Source of the DNA: Romanomermis culicivorax
Taxonomy: Eukaryota; Nematoda; Enoplea; Mermithida; Mermithidae
NCBI GenBank assembly: GCA_963922205.1
Contig: CAWUHX010000017.1
Span: forward strand, 992,001 to 1,056,000
DNA length: 64,000 nt
Direction: 5' to 3'
Positions 20,635-32,925 of this stretch are shown one piece after another (position 1 is the first letter of the stretch; each line of letters opens with the position of its first letter). Both the position numbers and the translations under genes were made by a program. The notes beneath the pieces are model-generated. The model saw only the letters and a program-made list of their open reading frames with translations, was not told where the DNA came from and searched no databases.

Positions 20635-21538
20635 AGATCAATTTTATATCACATTACCTAGTAATAGTAAAAATGGAAACAAGCCCTCTGATTTTTCAGC
20701 CCATCTACCTTACCGTTTAAAACTAGATGGAAGCTGGGAGGTAGGACTAAGTGAAATAATATACCCCTATAGTTGGGCTACATTTACCAATCATGGTGGA
20801 GATAATGTAATAACGTTAATTACGGATGGTGTCGGAAATAAGGTCAAAAAAATTAAAGTAATAGTTTTTGAAAAACATTACTTTACCATATCTGAATTAA
20901 TTGAAGAGTTGAATGCAAAAGTTGGAGCAGCTATTGCCGGAACTAACATGGAAATCATGTTTTCATACGATGAACATAGTAGAGGATTAGTTAATTTGAA
21001 AATAAAAAGTGGTACAATATTACGTAAAATGGATATAAGCAAACGGTTAATGGAGCTTCTCGGATTTAGCTCTACCAATACTGAGGCCTATGCAACTGCT
21101 GATGATTTTTTAAATAGAGCTGTGAATATTAACTTATATACTGTTGGAGAGAAACCTCCAAAAAATTCTAACACACATATTCCACCATCCAAAGCTGTTT
21201 TTCTTGCCGAGCCTGGAACTAATCATTTATACATGTTAGGCATTCAACCACCAAATTTGAATGATTTACAGAATTTTTATGTTTACTGTAATATTATTGA
21301 AAATCAGATTGTTGGAAATACTTTAGCACCGCTTTTACGTATAGTGAATGTTCAGGGAAAATACAAAGATAATGTGAGTCGATTATATGAAACACCTCAC
21401 TATATACCCATTCAATTGAAAGAAATTACAGTACTCGAGATTAATATAAAAAACAGTATGAATGAGCTTATACCCTTTCAGTTTGGGAATGTTATAGTTA
21501 AATTACATTTTCGGCGACGTACTCCTTTATTCCTATAA
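20621..21538 (+). CDS. Minor capsid (penton, single jelly-roll) protein, P1
   Basis: 305 residues. The N-terminus has the family signature: FYITLPSNS..., then SDFSAHLPYRLKL, then GSWEVGLSEIIYPYSW. This is the Polinton minor capsid protein that forms the pentameric vertices, with a single jelly-roll fold (known for the family). Toward the C-terminus, FYVYCNIIENQIVGN...PLLRIVNV and PHYIPIQLKEITVLEINI are also characteristic and are shared with the P2 copy. Intact and intronless. It overlaps the upstream 2-TM gene by 14 bases. Confidence 0.9.
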   Translation: MTTFEDQFYITLPSNSKNGNKPSDFSAHLPYRLKLDGSWEVGLSEIIYPYSWATFTNHGGDNVITLITDGVGNKVKKIKVIVFEKHYFTISELIEELNAKVGAAIAGTNMEIMFSYDEHSRGLVNLKIKSGTILRKMDISKRLMELLGFSSTNTEAYATADDFLNRAVNINLYTVGEKPPKNSNTHIPPSKAVFLAEPGTNHLYMLGIQPPNLNDLQNFYVYCNIIENQIVGNTLAPLLRIVNVQGKYKDNVSRLYETPHYIPIQLKEITVLEINIKNSMNELIPFQFGNVIVKLHFRRRTPLFL

Positions 21539-21672
21539 TCATAGTATCAAATTTTTATTTACTCATTCATTCATTTGCATTTGGACACGTTGTCGTCAGG
21601 TTGAATTTTCGCAAACGCTCTTAATTAATTAATTCATTTAGTTGTTGTTCCTTTTGATTTTCAAAGCAAAAT

Positions 21673-22191
21673 GTGCATACTGTTGATTACTGGATCAAAA
21701 TTTATCAACATAGTATTCAAGATAATCAATTTCAATTAGGTGGTACTTTAGAAGGTTTTCGAGCAGCATGCCCGTATTATTATAGACATCAAGGAGCTGG
21801 AGTTGGTAATTTTTTTAAGAGTTTGTGGCATCTAGCTATGCCTTTGTTAAAATCTGCAGGAAAGCATGCACTTGCTGCAGGTTCCAAAATTGCAGGTGAT
21901 GTTGTAGAAGGTCGTTCTTTTAAAGAAAGTGTTGCTGAGCATGGACGAAACGCAGCTGGTAGCTTATTACACGAAACGGGCGAGCGCATTCATAAAGGAA
22001 AAGGTTTAGGGAAGCGTAAACATATAAATTCTACGATACATATAAAAAGCAATAAAAAGTTAAATGATGGTCAGCGTCAACAACATCAACATCAAAAACA
22101 ACATAAACGTAAACACCTGAAACGACGTTCCTCATTCTTAAAAAAGACTCCACGTAGAGTAGTCGGTTTCAAGAATATCTATTCAAAATGA
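21673..22191 (+). CDS. pVI/pX-like membrane-active virion protein, P1 (start disturbed)
   Basis: About 172 residues. Core block HQGAGVGNFFKSLWHLAMPLLKSAG then Ala/Gly-rich helices (KHALAAGSKIAGDVVEG, EHGRNAAGSLL) and a Lys/Arg/His/Gln-rich tail. I recognise this glycine-rich/amphipathic pattern in Polinton and adintovirus proteins compared with adenovirus pVI or pX. The reading frame opens at 21673 with GTG-CAT-ACT. The ATG at 21671 is out of frame by two bases. P2 starts cleanly ATG-CAT, so a TG dinucleotide duplication has probably disabled the P1 start. The stop overlaps the capsid ATG (ATGA). Confidence 0.75.
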   Translation: MHTVDYWIKIYQHSIQDNQFQLGGTLEGFRAACPYYYRHQGAGVGNFFKSLWHLAMPLLKSAGKHALAAGSKIAGDVVEGRSFKESVAEHGRNAAGSLLHETGERIHKGKGLGKRKHINSTIHIKSNKKLNDGQRQQHQHQKQHKRKHLKRRSSFLKKTPRRVVGFKNIYSK

Positions 22192-23586
22192 GTAAATTTA
22201 TTGATGCTGCGTCGTCTCCTAGTAGTAAAACGGAGTTAGATTTATTTACCGTACCTCCAACACAAGTTGCTATTTGTAGAAGTTTTTGGTCTGAAATTCA
22301 GTTACAAAATCCTTGTACTAATGAAGGACCTTACGAGTTTGTTATTTCACCTGATTCATATATGTTGGACTTATCAAAAAATTTTATATATTTTACTATT
22401 CGAATTACGAAAGCTAATGGCGCTGCTTGCACTTTAACAGCAGACGCCAACAATAACCTTACTGGAAATGTTGTAGCACCAATTAATTTGATCGGCAAAA
22501 CATTTTTTAAACAGATCAAGATGTACTTAAATGGAAAATTAATATCTGACAGGTAAGTTTTATAATTAAATGTATGTTTACCTTTTTTTAATTTTAACAT
22601 TTTAACATTTCAGTGGGGATAGATACGCTTACAGATCTTATTTGGAAACGGAATTGAACTATGGTCGTGATGCTAAGTCGACACATGTTGCAGCTGCTGG
22701 TTATGCTTTTGAAAATGGCGATGTTCTTGATATAAAGAAAAACAAGGGTGCTTTGGAAAGAGTTCAGATGTTCAAAAACAGTGCAGTTGTTGAATTAATG
22801 GCTCCTATACATGCCGATCTATTTATGCAAGAACGTTTCCTATTGAATCAATGTACTTTGAAAATTGATTTATACAGACATAGAGATGATTTTTGCTTGC
22901 AAAAATTTATATCTACTGACAACGAAGCTTATAAAATCGAGGTTAAAAGCATGTCTTTATTTATTAAAAAAGTTGAAGTTGTGGATAATATCAATCTAGC
23001 TATTGAATCCATGTTACAAAATACAGCTGCAAAATACCCTATTCGTCGATGTCATGTTACAAGTCTATACATAACAACTAGTCGTCGCTCAGCTCCTCTG
23101 AACTCATTGTTCACAGGTCCTTTACCTCGTTGTCTCGTTGTGGCGCTCGTTGATGGTTCGGCTGCTAGGGGTGATTATTATCAAAGCCCCTTCAATTTTA
23201 AGCATTTTGGATTAAACGAAATTAAAATAACAAGTGGCACTACAACACTACCTACAACACCATATATGCTAAATTTTAAAGAAAACAAATATTTGCGCAC
23301 TTTTGTACAATTATTTGAGGGTGTAGGAATTGGTACAGATAACAAGGGTAATGAAATTACTCGAAATTCTTTTACAACGCATAACACGGTTTTTGTTTTT
23401 GATTTGACTCCTTGCGGTATGGATGGTAATTTTTGGGAACTTGTACGTGAAGGAACCACTAGTTTACAGATGAATTTTGGCGAGGATATACCAGATGGTG
23501 GTATTGAAGCACTTATATACACAGAATTTGACTCTCTCGTAATGATTGATAAAAATCGTGAAACCTTTACGGATTATAGTATTTAA
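22188..23586 (+). CDS. Major capsid protein (double jelly-roll, hexon-like), P1
   Basis: Two exons, 22188-22552 and 22614-23586, joined across a 61-bp intron (GTAAGT...TTTCAG); about 445 residues. N-terminal signature ELDLFTVPPTQVAI, then NEGPYEFVISPDSYMLDLSKN, and after the intron RYAYRSYLETELNYG. These are conserved in Polinton major capsid proteins (double jelly-roll, forming the hexagonal capsomers; C. elegans F54H12.2 is a domesticated or relic relative). The P2 copy has an intron at the same codon, which confirms the model. The start overlaps the upstream stop by ATGA. The frame is intact in both exons. Confidence 0.9.
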
Positions 23587-24747
<1,161 letters not shown>

Positions 24748-25050
24748 CTAGAAACGCGGCAGCGCTAGTTTTACCCTCTCCTCGACGTAGCGACCGTCGG
24801 CATTTTCCCATTCAGCCCTCGCACCTGGGGGGAGGATATTCCACAGGTGCGAGGCTAGGTGGCCGTGGACTAGCGAAGGGTTTTCAAACATCCGGCGTAG
24901 ACGTTTCATAAAACCCCAAAAGGGTTTCTGTCTAGCCGGATATTCAACCCCTCGCTGGCTTTTCCACCAGCTCTTGAAGTCCGTCGAGGCCTCCTCCCAA
25001 AAAACGGATGCCCACGCGTCAATGTCGGCCGTCGTTAAAAACGGCTCTAA
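24748..25050 (-). CDS. G+C-rich HMG-box-like terminal exon, P1 3' region
   Basis: An open minus-strand stretch of about 100 codons ends in TAG at 24748 and begins at a candidate splice acceptor (TTAATTAG|AG) near 25047. It has no internal ATG near its start, so it can be read only as a 3' exon. The residues include WASVFWEEASTDFKSWWKSQ, KPFWGFMKRLRRMF and LWNILPPGARAEWENADGRY. This resembles HMG-box helices (PF..F...R, W..L....R..W...A...Y), but only by eye. It is strikingly G+C-rich within A+T-rich surroundings. A 5' exon may start at ATG 25175, which has a short G+C-rich open stretch, but I find no canonical donor to link them. Confidence 0.5.
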   Translation of the reverse strand, partial: LEPFLTTADIDAWASVFWEEASTDFKSWWKSQRGVEYPARQKPFWGFMKRLRRMFENPSLVHGHLASHLWNILPPGARAEWENADGRYVEERVKLALPRF

Positions 25051-25790
25051 TTAATAATAATAATAAAATAGTATACATATTAATTTTTAAATCAAAATAT
25101 TTGTAAAATCAATGTATCGTAAGCCTCGTAGGCGGCTCTCAACGTCGAAATAAACGTAACGAATAGGGCCTCCATTGATAGTCTCGGGTGTCGCGCTCAA
25201 GTACAAAAATAAGAATGGTTCTTCTTCTTCTATTTTTTCTATTTATACCTCTTTACCCTCATTAAACCTTTTCCGGTTTTTTCTGCTTTTTGGTTGAATC
25301 TTTTCGGTTTTTCTTTGAAGGTTCTTGACTCTAGGTTATTCTAGAAAACTATCAAAATAACAATAATCACCACCTTAATTGTTTTGGTATTGCGTCTCTT
25401 TAAAGGTTTTAGGCTCTAGGTTATTCTAGAAAACTATCAAAATAACAATAATCACCACCTTAATTATTTTGGTAAAGCGTCTCTTGCTACCGTGTTTTAT
25501 AGAACCTTTGACCTTTTCTAGCATTTCTAACTGGTTTTACGATCTAAATGGCTTCAGCTGTCTAACCTTTCTATGTTTGCTCTGGGAAACACTCTGTATA
25601 CAAAACCGCATCTACCTACATAAATCATCCAATATAATGTATTAATTTCCGATACGTAGAATAACGTTCATGTATTGATGATTTAGTTCTTTTCTTTTTT
25701 CTTTTTCTTTTCTTTTCTTTTTCTTTTCTTTTCTTTTCTTCAAATATTTTTGTGGTATCAATTACTTTTTTACATTTAGAATATTTTTGC
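25051..25790. other. Noncoding stretch with 84-bp tandem duplication and pyrimidine tract
   Basis: About 25319-25402 and 25403-25486 are imperfect tandem copies (CTCTAGGTTATTCTAGAAAA, then AATAATCACCACCTTAATT). A TTTTC/TTTCT tract occupies about 25688-25740. The right part leads into the diverged terminal-repeat copy. Apart from the possible 5' exon near 25112-25175 no coding sequence is seen. Confidence 0.5.
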
Positions 25791-26180
25791 ATCTCAACTG
25801 TTCACTTTTCTACATGCGCTTTATGCCCCACTCTTTTGGGTCATTTTTCTATAAAAGAATTTGATCATTTACGACTTTATAAGTATAAACCCGTAGGAAT
25901 AATGTTTCAAGTTTTATAGACTCTTAGAGTTTTTATATGTGGAATTGAGCATTCTGATCTAAAAGACTGTTCTAATTTGGATGATCGTTCAGTATGCAGG
26001 GCTTCCGATTAGCTATTCTGTGAACCTGCAGACGGCGCACCTCTTATTTTGGAGCCCGAGGGCGCGTTTTTTGAAGGACTTCCTCCCTGGGCGGAGGGGG
26101 TCAATTTTATAAATGTTTTCTTTCTTTCTTTTATGTTTTCCATTTTTTGTTCATGTTATTATTTTTGTATTTAGACTACA
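25790..26180. repeat. Diverged extra copy of the P1 terminal repeat
   Basis: The order of landmarks matches the right terminal repeat: CATGCGCTTTATG..., GGGTCATTTTTCTATAAAAGA, ACCCGTAGGAATAATGTTTC (25889-25908), GATCGTTCAG, AACCTGCAGACGGCGCACC, GGAGCCCGAGGG, GGACTTCCTCCCTGGGCGGAGG. Identity is clearly lower than between the two outer arms. It lies just inside the right arm, in the same orientation. It may be a relic of an earlier element or of an older terminal-repeat duplication. Confidence 0.7.
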
Positions 26181-26221
26181 GTATTTTGGTGATAAACAAA
26201 AATAAAATAGTGTTTCAAAAG

Positions 26222-26773
26222 TTTTATAATAAAATAGAATGTTGCATTGAATTAAAAATTTTTGATACGTAAAGATTTTTTAACTCGTCAAATTTTCCGC
26301 ACGCTTTTTACGACCTGCTCGTTTGGTCATCTTTCTATAAAAGACCTTATTTGTCTACATGCTTTTTACGGCCAGCTCGCTCTGGTCATTTTTATAAAAG
26401 ACCTTCTTGGTCATTTTTGGCAGAACATCAAACTTTATACGCATGCACCCGTAAAGATAATGTTTCATCTCGTAATGACTCTCCCGAGATTTTACTCATT
26501 AAACAGACCATTACTGACCAGATTGACCATTCTGACATTTGTTGACTTGAACGATCGTTCAGAAAATGGGACCTCCGAAATATATTTACACCTGCAGGTG
26601 GCACCCTTTTGACAAAGGGGGTCCGGGGTGCAAATTTTTGAGGGCTTCCTCTTCCCAGAGGGGAAGCCATTTTTACACACAATCTCTTTTTATTTCTTTT
26701 CCATTTTTTGTTCATTTTAGTTTTCCTTTTTGCGTTCATCATTGATTTTCCTTTTCTACCCACAGTAACACAT
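26222..26773. repeat. Right terminal inverted repeat of P1
   Basis: Reverse complement of 3407-3862, from GAATGTTGCAT near 26230 to CAGTAACACAT at 26763-26773. It is about 95 bp longer than the left arm because a segment (CTTTTTACGRCC...GGTCAT...TATAAAAGACCTT) is present twice (about 26297-26345 and 26358-26405). Confidence 0.88.
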
Positions 26774-27779
26774 TTATTACCATAATCGAAAAATTACCGT
26801 AATTCTAATATTACGGTAACTCTAGAACATACATTCTTAACCCTACGACCTATAAATCGACCGTATATGTTTACTGTACGACCTATAAATCGACGAAGAA
26901 ATTAACCGTATATGTTTACTGTACGACCTGTAAATTCACCAAAAGCTGATCGTATATGTTTACTGTACGACCTATAAATCGGTCAAAAGTGACAAATTAT
27001 AGGTCGTACACAAAAGATAGGAGTATCCTTAAGCGTACGACCTATACGGTCCGGCCTTACTACTGATGATGTAAAATGAAAGCAGGGTGCCCCAAAATAT
27101 GTCCTGTGTTTGACGCATGCCATAATTGTTGAAATTATTTTCTTTCAGTTTCTGGCATAATGTGGTAGTTTCAGGACCCCTTTTTTATAAGGACTAACCA
27201 TTTTTTACATGATTTTTATAAGAACTAACCCCCTCTGCTAAATGACCTTATTTAAAAAATGAATAAAAAACTATTGCTTCCTAGAGGCAGTTGTAGAAAC
27301 AGCTTTTGCTCGCCTTGACATCAAATAATACAGATTATTAACTGTATACAGAAAATTGGAACTGTGAACTTTTCTGTGGTACCCTGTATATGAGGAAAAT
27401 CCTAGCGTAGCATACAAGTAATACTAAATAAAAAAAATTATGAATTATTAAAAACAAACAAAATCAATGATTGATGGGAAATACGAGTACATGTATGTAC
27501 GAGTATGTTAAATTAGAAGTATGAAAAGACGGCAACATGAATGCAATATTTTAACAAAGTTATCTGAAAGACATGCATGATTCGTTATTATTTGTGTGCT
27601 GCATTGATACGCGACTTTCAGGCACCATTTTTATGGATACCTACAGCAGTGATTAGCATAAAACCATTACAGTAATATTTATTTATACATAAGTGACAGA
27701 AACGAAAAAGAAAAAACACGTGAACAAAATATGCTAAAATTTTCCACAACCGTGTTCATTGATGAAAAATCGAGAAACA
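26774..27779. other. Noncoding spacer with palindromic 45-bp tandem repeats
   Basis: Between about 26837 and 27060 the block ACGACCTATAAATCG ... CGTATATGTTTACTGT occurs four times at 40-45-bp spacing, and the same words also appear inverted (TATAGGTCGTAC near 27000). The rest (27060-27779) is A+T-rich, with no coding sequence that I recognise. Confidence 0.55.
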
Positions 27780-28905
27780 ACTCCCTGCTTTGCCAACATA
27801 TGTCATAAACATCATTTTTTGAACTTCCCTATTAAATTTTTCTCATAAAGTGTAAAGAAAAAACATCTACATCTAAAAAAGAGAAAGAGAAACAAGGAAA
27901 CAATTTTTTTTCCAACTGACATTCAGCTGGGGGTCAAAAAATCTGCAGGGGTCAGCAAAATTCTGCCAGTGGTCAGTAGCCATTCTGCACAGGGTCAAAA
28001 CCCCCAGCAAACCCATTCCATGCACATGTATGGACTCTGCAGCAAACCCACCCCATGCACATGTATGGTCTCGTGTGTTAGAAAAAAAGTCAAAAAAGTT
28101 TCCCAAAAAGTGAAAAAATGATCAGAAAATTCGCGCGTTTGGCTCAAAACCTATAAAAATGTTTAATTTCGGCACCAAGCACCAAAAGTTATTGATATTT
28201 TTACTATTTTGACCCAAAATTATCTTTTTTTGCCGAAATTTTGACGTTTTTCCGAAATTTTTGGCCGAGGATGGGGGTCCCAATCACACACGGGCAACGG
28301 GGTTATTGGGGGTACATACCCTCCAAAGTTTTGAAATGGGAATACAGGTATGAGTCTCACTTCTGCCATGAAATTCAATGCTTAAAAATGAATTGATTGG
28401 GACATTATTACACAATGAGTAGTGATGAGACCAGAATGATGATAAACTAATAAGAAGTGAAACTAAATGACCCAGTTAAAAAAAGAATAAGAAACATCGA
28501 TTCTTTGTCAATATTTACAATTAGGTGCATTTTTCTGCTCATACTCTGCTGTTTGTTTTCGTCCTTCTGCTTGTTCCTTTTTCTTTAAACTCTTTTGTTT
28601 GTCACTTTCATTCGCTTATTGCTTTTCTACGTGTTCACTGATTCACTTTATCTCACTTTTTCTTTTTATTCAAGTAATTTTCTCTTGAAATATTTGACTT
28701 TGTTCATTATTACTTTACTTTATCTTCCTTTCCATTCTATCCTTTGGTTTATTTTTCATTTGTTTCCTTGTTTCTCTTTCTCTCTTTTAGATGTAGATGT
28801 TTTTTCTTTACACTTTATGAGAAAAATTTAATGGGGAAGCTTAATATTTACTTGTATCAAGTTCAAAAAATGATGTTTATGACATATGTTGGCAAAGCAG
28901 GAAGG
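27780..28905. mobile_element. Foldback/MITE-like element with ~120-bp inverted ends
   Basis: 27783-27900 and 28770-28902 are inverted copies of each other. The left arm has CTGCTTTGCCAACATATGTCAT, CTCATAAAGTGTAAAG and AACATCTACATCTAAAA; the right arm has their reverse complements in reverse order. The interior (about 0.9 kb) has no open frame with recognisable protein similarity. It includes a GGGGTCAGCA/CCCATGCACATGTATGG repeat near 27940-28070. Inference: a non-autonomous DNA transposon or foldback element. A target duplication was not identified. Confidence 0.6.
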
Positions 28906-30990
28906 TGACAACAGGTCGAACGGTCAAGTGACAGGTTACTGTGTGACATGCAATATTATTTACGGCTTCGGCATAACAATCACTGCAGTATTCCATATAC
29001 ATATGTTGATGAGCAGATTATGGTAGTGGACAGTTGACCTTTTTAGTTGCTGTGTAGGGGCAGTGGGACAGCTATGTGTACAATCATCATACGTATAAGA
29101 ATTGTTATATACTTCTTATACGCTGCTCTTTGTAACTTATGACAAAAATTGCATGCATAAAAAGTTACGTTTTCTGTGCTATTTTTAGCTCGGGCCATTA
29201 AGAAAGGAAACGAAACGAAACGAACGAAGCACTGTCAAAACGAACCGAAACGAAAAACGAAGCCTTGAATTTCGTTTCGTTTCGTTTTACGTTTCAATTT
29301 CATTGGAAATTAAACGAATCTATTCTTATGTTTGTTTCATTGCATGTTCATAATGAATTAGAAAATCGAACCGAATTTTCGTTTCATAACTTCGATTCGC
29401 TTGCAAAAAATACACTGACAGGATAGGGCACGGACACCTATCGGCCCAGTTGATTTTTTCGACAATTTTTTGAAATGAAACGAAATTTGTGTTCGTTTGG
29501 TTTCCAATTGGGCGTATTATTGCAATAAAACGATGCTCGTTTTTCGTTTTTTTATTCCGTTTAACAAAAAACGAAACGAGATTTATTGATGAATTGCAAA
29601 ACGAGACAATATTTTCGATTCTCGTTTCTCGTTTTGGATTTTTTTGAAACGAATCAAAATGCAATTTCGTTTTTCGTTTCGTTTGTTGTGTTTGGATCCA
29701 CGTTGCATGATGGACTTCAACGCATAGCGTCCACTAAGAGGGGAGGAATGTTGCAATATGGCGGCATATAGGAGGCATTTGCCATCTATACAGTATAGAA
29801 CGTGGATGTAGTCATTACACAAAAATTACACAAAAAAAGAGCTCAAGATATCTCGAACTGAAGGACGACTACTTCAATTTCAGTGATTGCTCTAACATCT
29901 CAATGATCTCAAGTTTGGTATAAAATCAATACCGTCAGAATTATCAAATGCTCGATGTCGAAATTATCCCGGCTCGAGCAGTCGGGTTGCACTAACGTTT
30001 TCTCATATTTTTTTGTGTAAAGTGACCGCGTCCACTGAATTCCTCACGATCGAAAACCTGCGAAAACCCCGAACCGAAAAACTGCAAAAAATTCTGGTAC
30101 CGTAGTGCATTATACCGCAAAAAATTATTTTTTGAAGCCATAAGTATTATATAAAAAATTACCGTATTTCGCGGTTTGGACCACAGTATAATTTGATTGA
30201 AGCCATATTTTAAAAAATGAAAAAACCCATTTGAGATTGCACCACCAAGATTATTAGGCTGAAGTATGGAGTTTGGATATGACATATCTATTGTGGGGCA
30301 TGGTGGAGCTGGCGGTCCTTTTTTGCATCCTATGGGGTGCCCCACTAAGCACGACTAATTATGAAAAAAATCCAAGGTTCTACCTTGTATCGTTTTGGCT
30401 CTAGGGGGCTGACATGAATTTTTCAGTTTCCAAGTAAATTATAGGCATTGCCAAAAATGGCTTTTAGATAGCAAATTGTGATTAAAAAGACGTAGTAGAG
30501 CAGCAATCACAGGGTTTCTAATTGGTGTGATTGAAATATTCGGTTTAAACTTACTGCCGTCCTGAGGCTTGCTGGTTTAACAAAGTTGTATTAGTCGAGA
30601 ATAAATTAGCCGGTAGGAGACTTCCAAAGTTTTAAAGCAAGATATCACTGAATTAGTAATAGAGTTTTCATTTTTCAAATGTTGGTACCATGGGTATCAT
30701 TTAAATAATTCACTTTTGCGATCACTTGTATTATCATATCATATCAGAAGACCAAAATCATTGCAGAAGTTGAGTGGTTCAGTGATCATTTTTGGTGATT
30801 TTTCTCATCATCACTAGTGGCTAAGTGACTAACTGACCAGACTAATCATGATAGATTTAGAAAAAAAGGGTGTGATGTTACAGAAAACAAATTTTATTTG
30901 GAAATCCTTCAAACATTTCTGTATGTCTCCATGACTGAAATCTGATCAAATTAAGAACGACATATAAGCAGACGATAATTTTGAATTTTA
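28906..30990. other. Noncoding spacer with dispersed AACGA-type simple repeat
   Basis: From about 29200 to 29690 the words CGAAACGAAACG and their complement TTCGTTTCGTTT recur on both strands at irregular spacing, partly as inverted pairs. Open frames here are simple-repeat translations. 29700-30990 is A+T-rich with nothing I can identify, apart from being the downstream flank of the transposase-like gene. Confidence 0.5.
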
Positions 30991-30999
30991 ATTCAATTC

Positions 31000-32574
31000 A
31001 GATTACTGTGATATAGGTTTTCACTGATGCGAATATGCTGCAATATAACACAGTGCAATGGAACATAATCGTGATTAACAACCCTCGAAAACAAATACTG
31101 TGGATCACTATTGACTAATCGAATCAATGTTTCTTCACGCAAATTCTTTAAGGCTTGATTATTCTCGAGTAAATCGCAGCCAGCTTTCTTTCCATCAGAT
31201 ATTTGTCCATTTGTATGTTGCCTGTAATAATGTTCTGCTTCATCTACATCTGGAAGCAGATGTAACATGTTTGATGCTCTCGAAAATTGAATGTAGTCAA
31301 CAGGATGCCCAAAATCTGTAATATTTTTATCCTATATTATACAATATTTGTGATTCAGATATTCACCTTACTTGGCACTTTATGGTGGTTCCAGGCATTT
31401 ACTGCCAGCTGGGTGCCAAGAGATGCCACAGTGATATCAATTTGACTTATTGCAAAAAGATGGTGTGGGATATCACGATCAGCTAAATTTCTAGCTCTAA
31501 ATCAATCAAACAATATTTCAGTGGGTATCCAACACGTCGATTATGTTCGACCGACCACCTTTCGATTCTATTATTCTGAACATAATGAAGCCACACAAGT
31601 ATAATATGTTCAAAATTGTTAGACAGCAAAATAAAACTTTTTCCACTTTGCAAATTTTACCTTCGTTGATTTTACTTCCTTGAATGGTGGGCGTTGACAT
31701 TGCACATATTGCTGTAGAATTTGTTGCATGAATTTGCAAAGGACAAATTCTTTTCCTATATCTATGACCAACACTTCGAACAGGCCGTAAGTTTCCACTG
31801 TTTTTCTTCAAACAGTAAGATTCTAACATGCATTTGAATTTTACAATGTTATACTGGGTTTTTTAATTATCAGGACGTACTTATATACATCGCGATAAAT
31901 AGTCTTGTTATTCTTGTAACTGCTGATCGAAAAAGCAGTAATGAACCCAGAACAACCGTCAATTGCCAAACGGATTATGCAAAATTAAATAGCAGTGTAC
32001 ACTTGCCAAATCAATCTGCTGATTGTGGCCTTCCGCTTTCACCCATCATCATAATTTTGTATTTTCTGTCCATTTAAATATATAGCCACAAATATACCTT
32101 TTCGATCTGATCCATGTGAATGTTGTATCCGAAATAGGGGGCATAGTGTGGCAGAGGATTCATCTGGGCCTGAACACCCTGCTGTCGTCCTAAGTGATTA
32201 TCGGGATTGATGCGTCGCAAGCTTTCTGCCACTCTCTCCTTATTGCATTTTATTCCCATCCAGTCCAAATGCCCTTTCATCATTTTTCGTCCGTATGAAC
32301 TACCAACCTGTTGTAACAAGCTGCATTGCAAAACAAAACTCTGATTAAAAATTTTACAGCATTCAGAACTGCCGAATCAATTTCTCCGTCAGATACCAAC
32401 CCTCTTTTGCGAATATTTTTTTCTTGTAAAAAGCGTTTGATGTTTGTTAAAACTGATACCACTTAAATTTGGATAGGTATCATGCAAATGAGAACAAACA
32501 TCTTGAGCTGACATTTGGTGTGTGATATACAGTGATTTTATATAATCGACACCAATCTCGTTTAAGCACTCCAT
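31000..32574 (-). pseudogene. DDE integrase-core (rve) transposase-like gene, IS3-like eukaryotic type
   Basis: Several short minus-strand exons from ATG at 32574. Pieces in order: an N-terminal helix-turn-helix-like region; KRFLQEKNIRKRG; YGRKMMKGHLDWMGIKCN...LRRINP, PLPHYAPYFGYNIHMDQIEK; AIDGCSGFITAFS (first Asp, about 31970); DIGKEFVL (second Asp, about 31760); RIERWSVE (Glu, about 31550); and a C-terminal region near 31268-31000. This order matches integrase-core proteins that I know as widespread in animal genomes and related to IS3-type transposases. At least one frameshift (near 32440) and tiny introns (one of about 37 bp near 32315) are needed. It is probably decayed. Termini of a host transposon were not found. 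Confidence 0.6.
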
Positions 32575-32925
32575 ATTCTAGTCAGAAGTACTCTCACTAT
32601 CAAAATCTGAATTCATGGTTACAGTTATTGACTCAACAGTGAAAATTGCTGATTTTGATGAGAAAAATGCAATGAAAGTAAGTGATTTAATTGTGGTTGT
32701 GAAAAACGAATTTCTATCTAAAGGAATTTTTCTTGAACATTTGATTCTATTATAAAATTAGCTTTTGACTCTTCTTTCGAACATCCACGTTTTACCATGA
32801 CAAATTTTTTTGCTTCTTCCAAAACTCAGTTCGAGACTATTATATTCAAGACAAATTTTGTATAATACTTGTGACCATAGCTTATATGTGCAAAATAAGT
32901 GCATAAGCAATGACGTTACATATGA
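32575..32925. other. Noncoding upstream flank of the transposase-like gene
   Basis: A+T-rich. No coding sequence or structured repeat recognised. Confidence 0.4.

Noticed and set aside
29326..29822. Minus- and plus-strand frames of 60-112 codons
   Set aside because: They overlap the AACGA-type simple repeats and show only Lys/Arg/Asn/Phe-rich low-complexity sequence.
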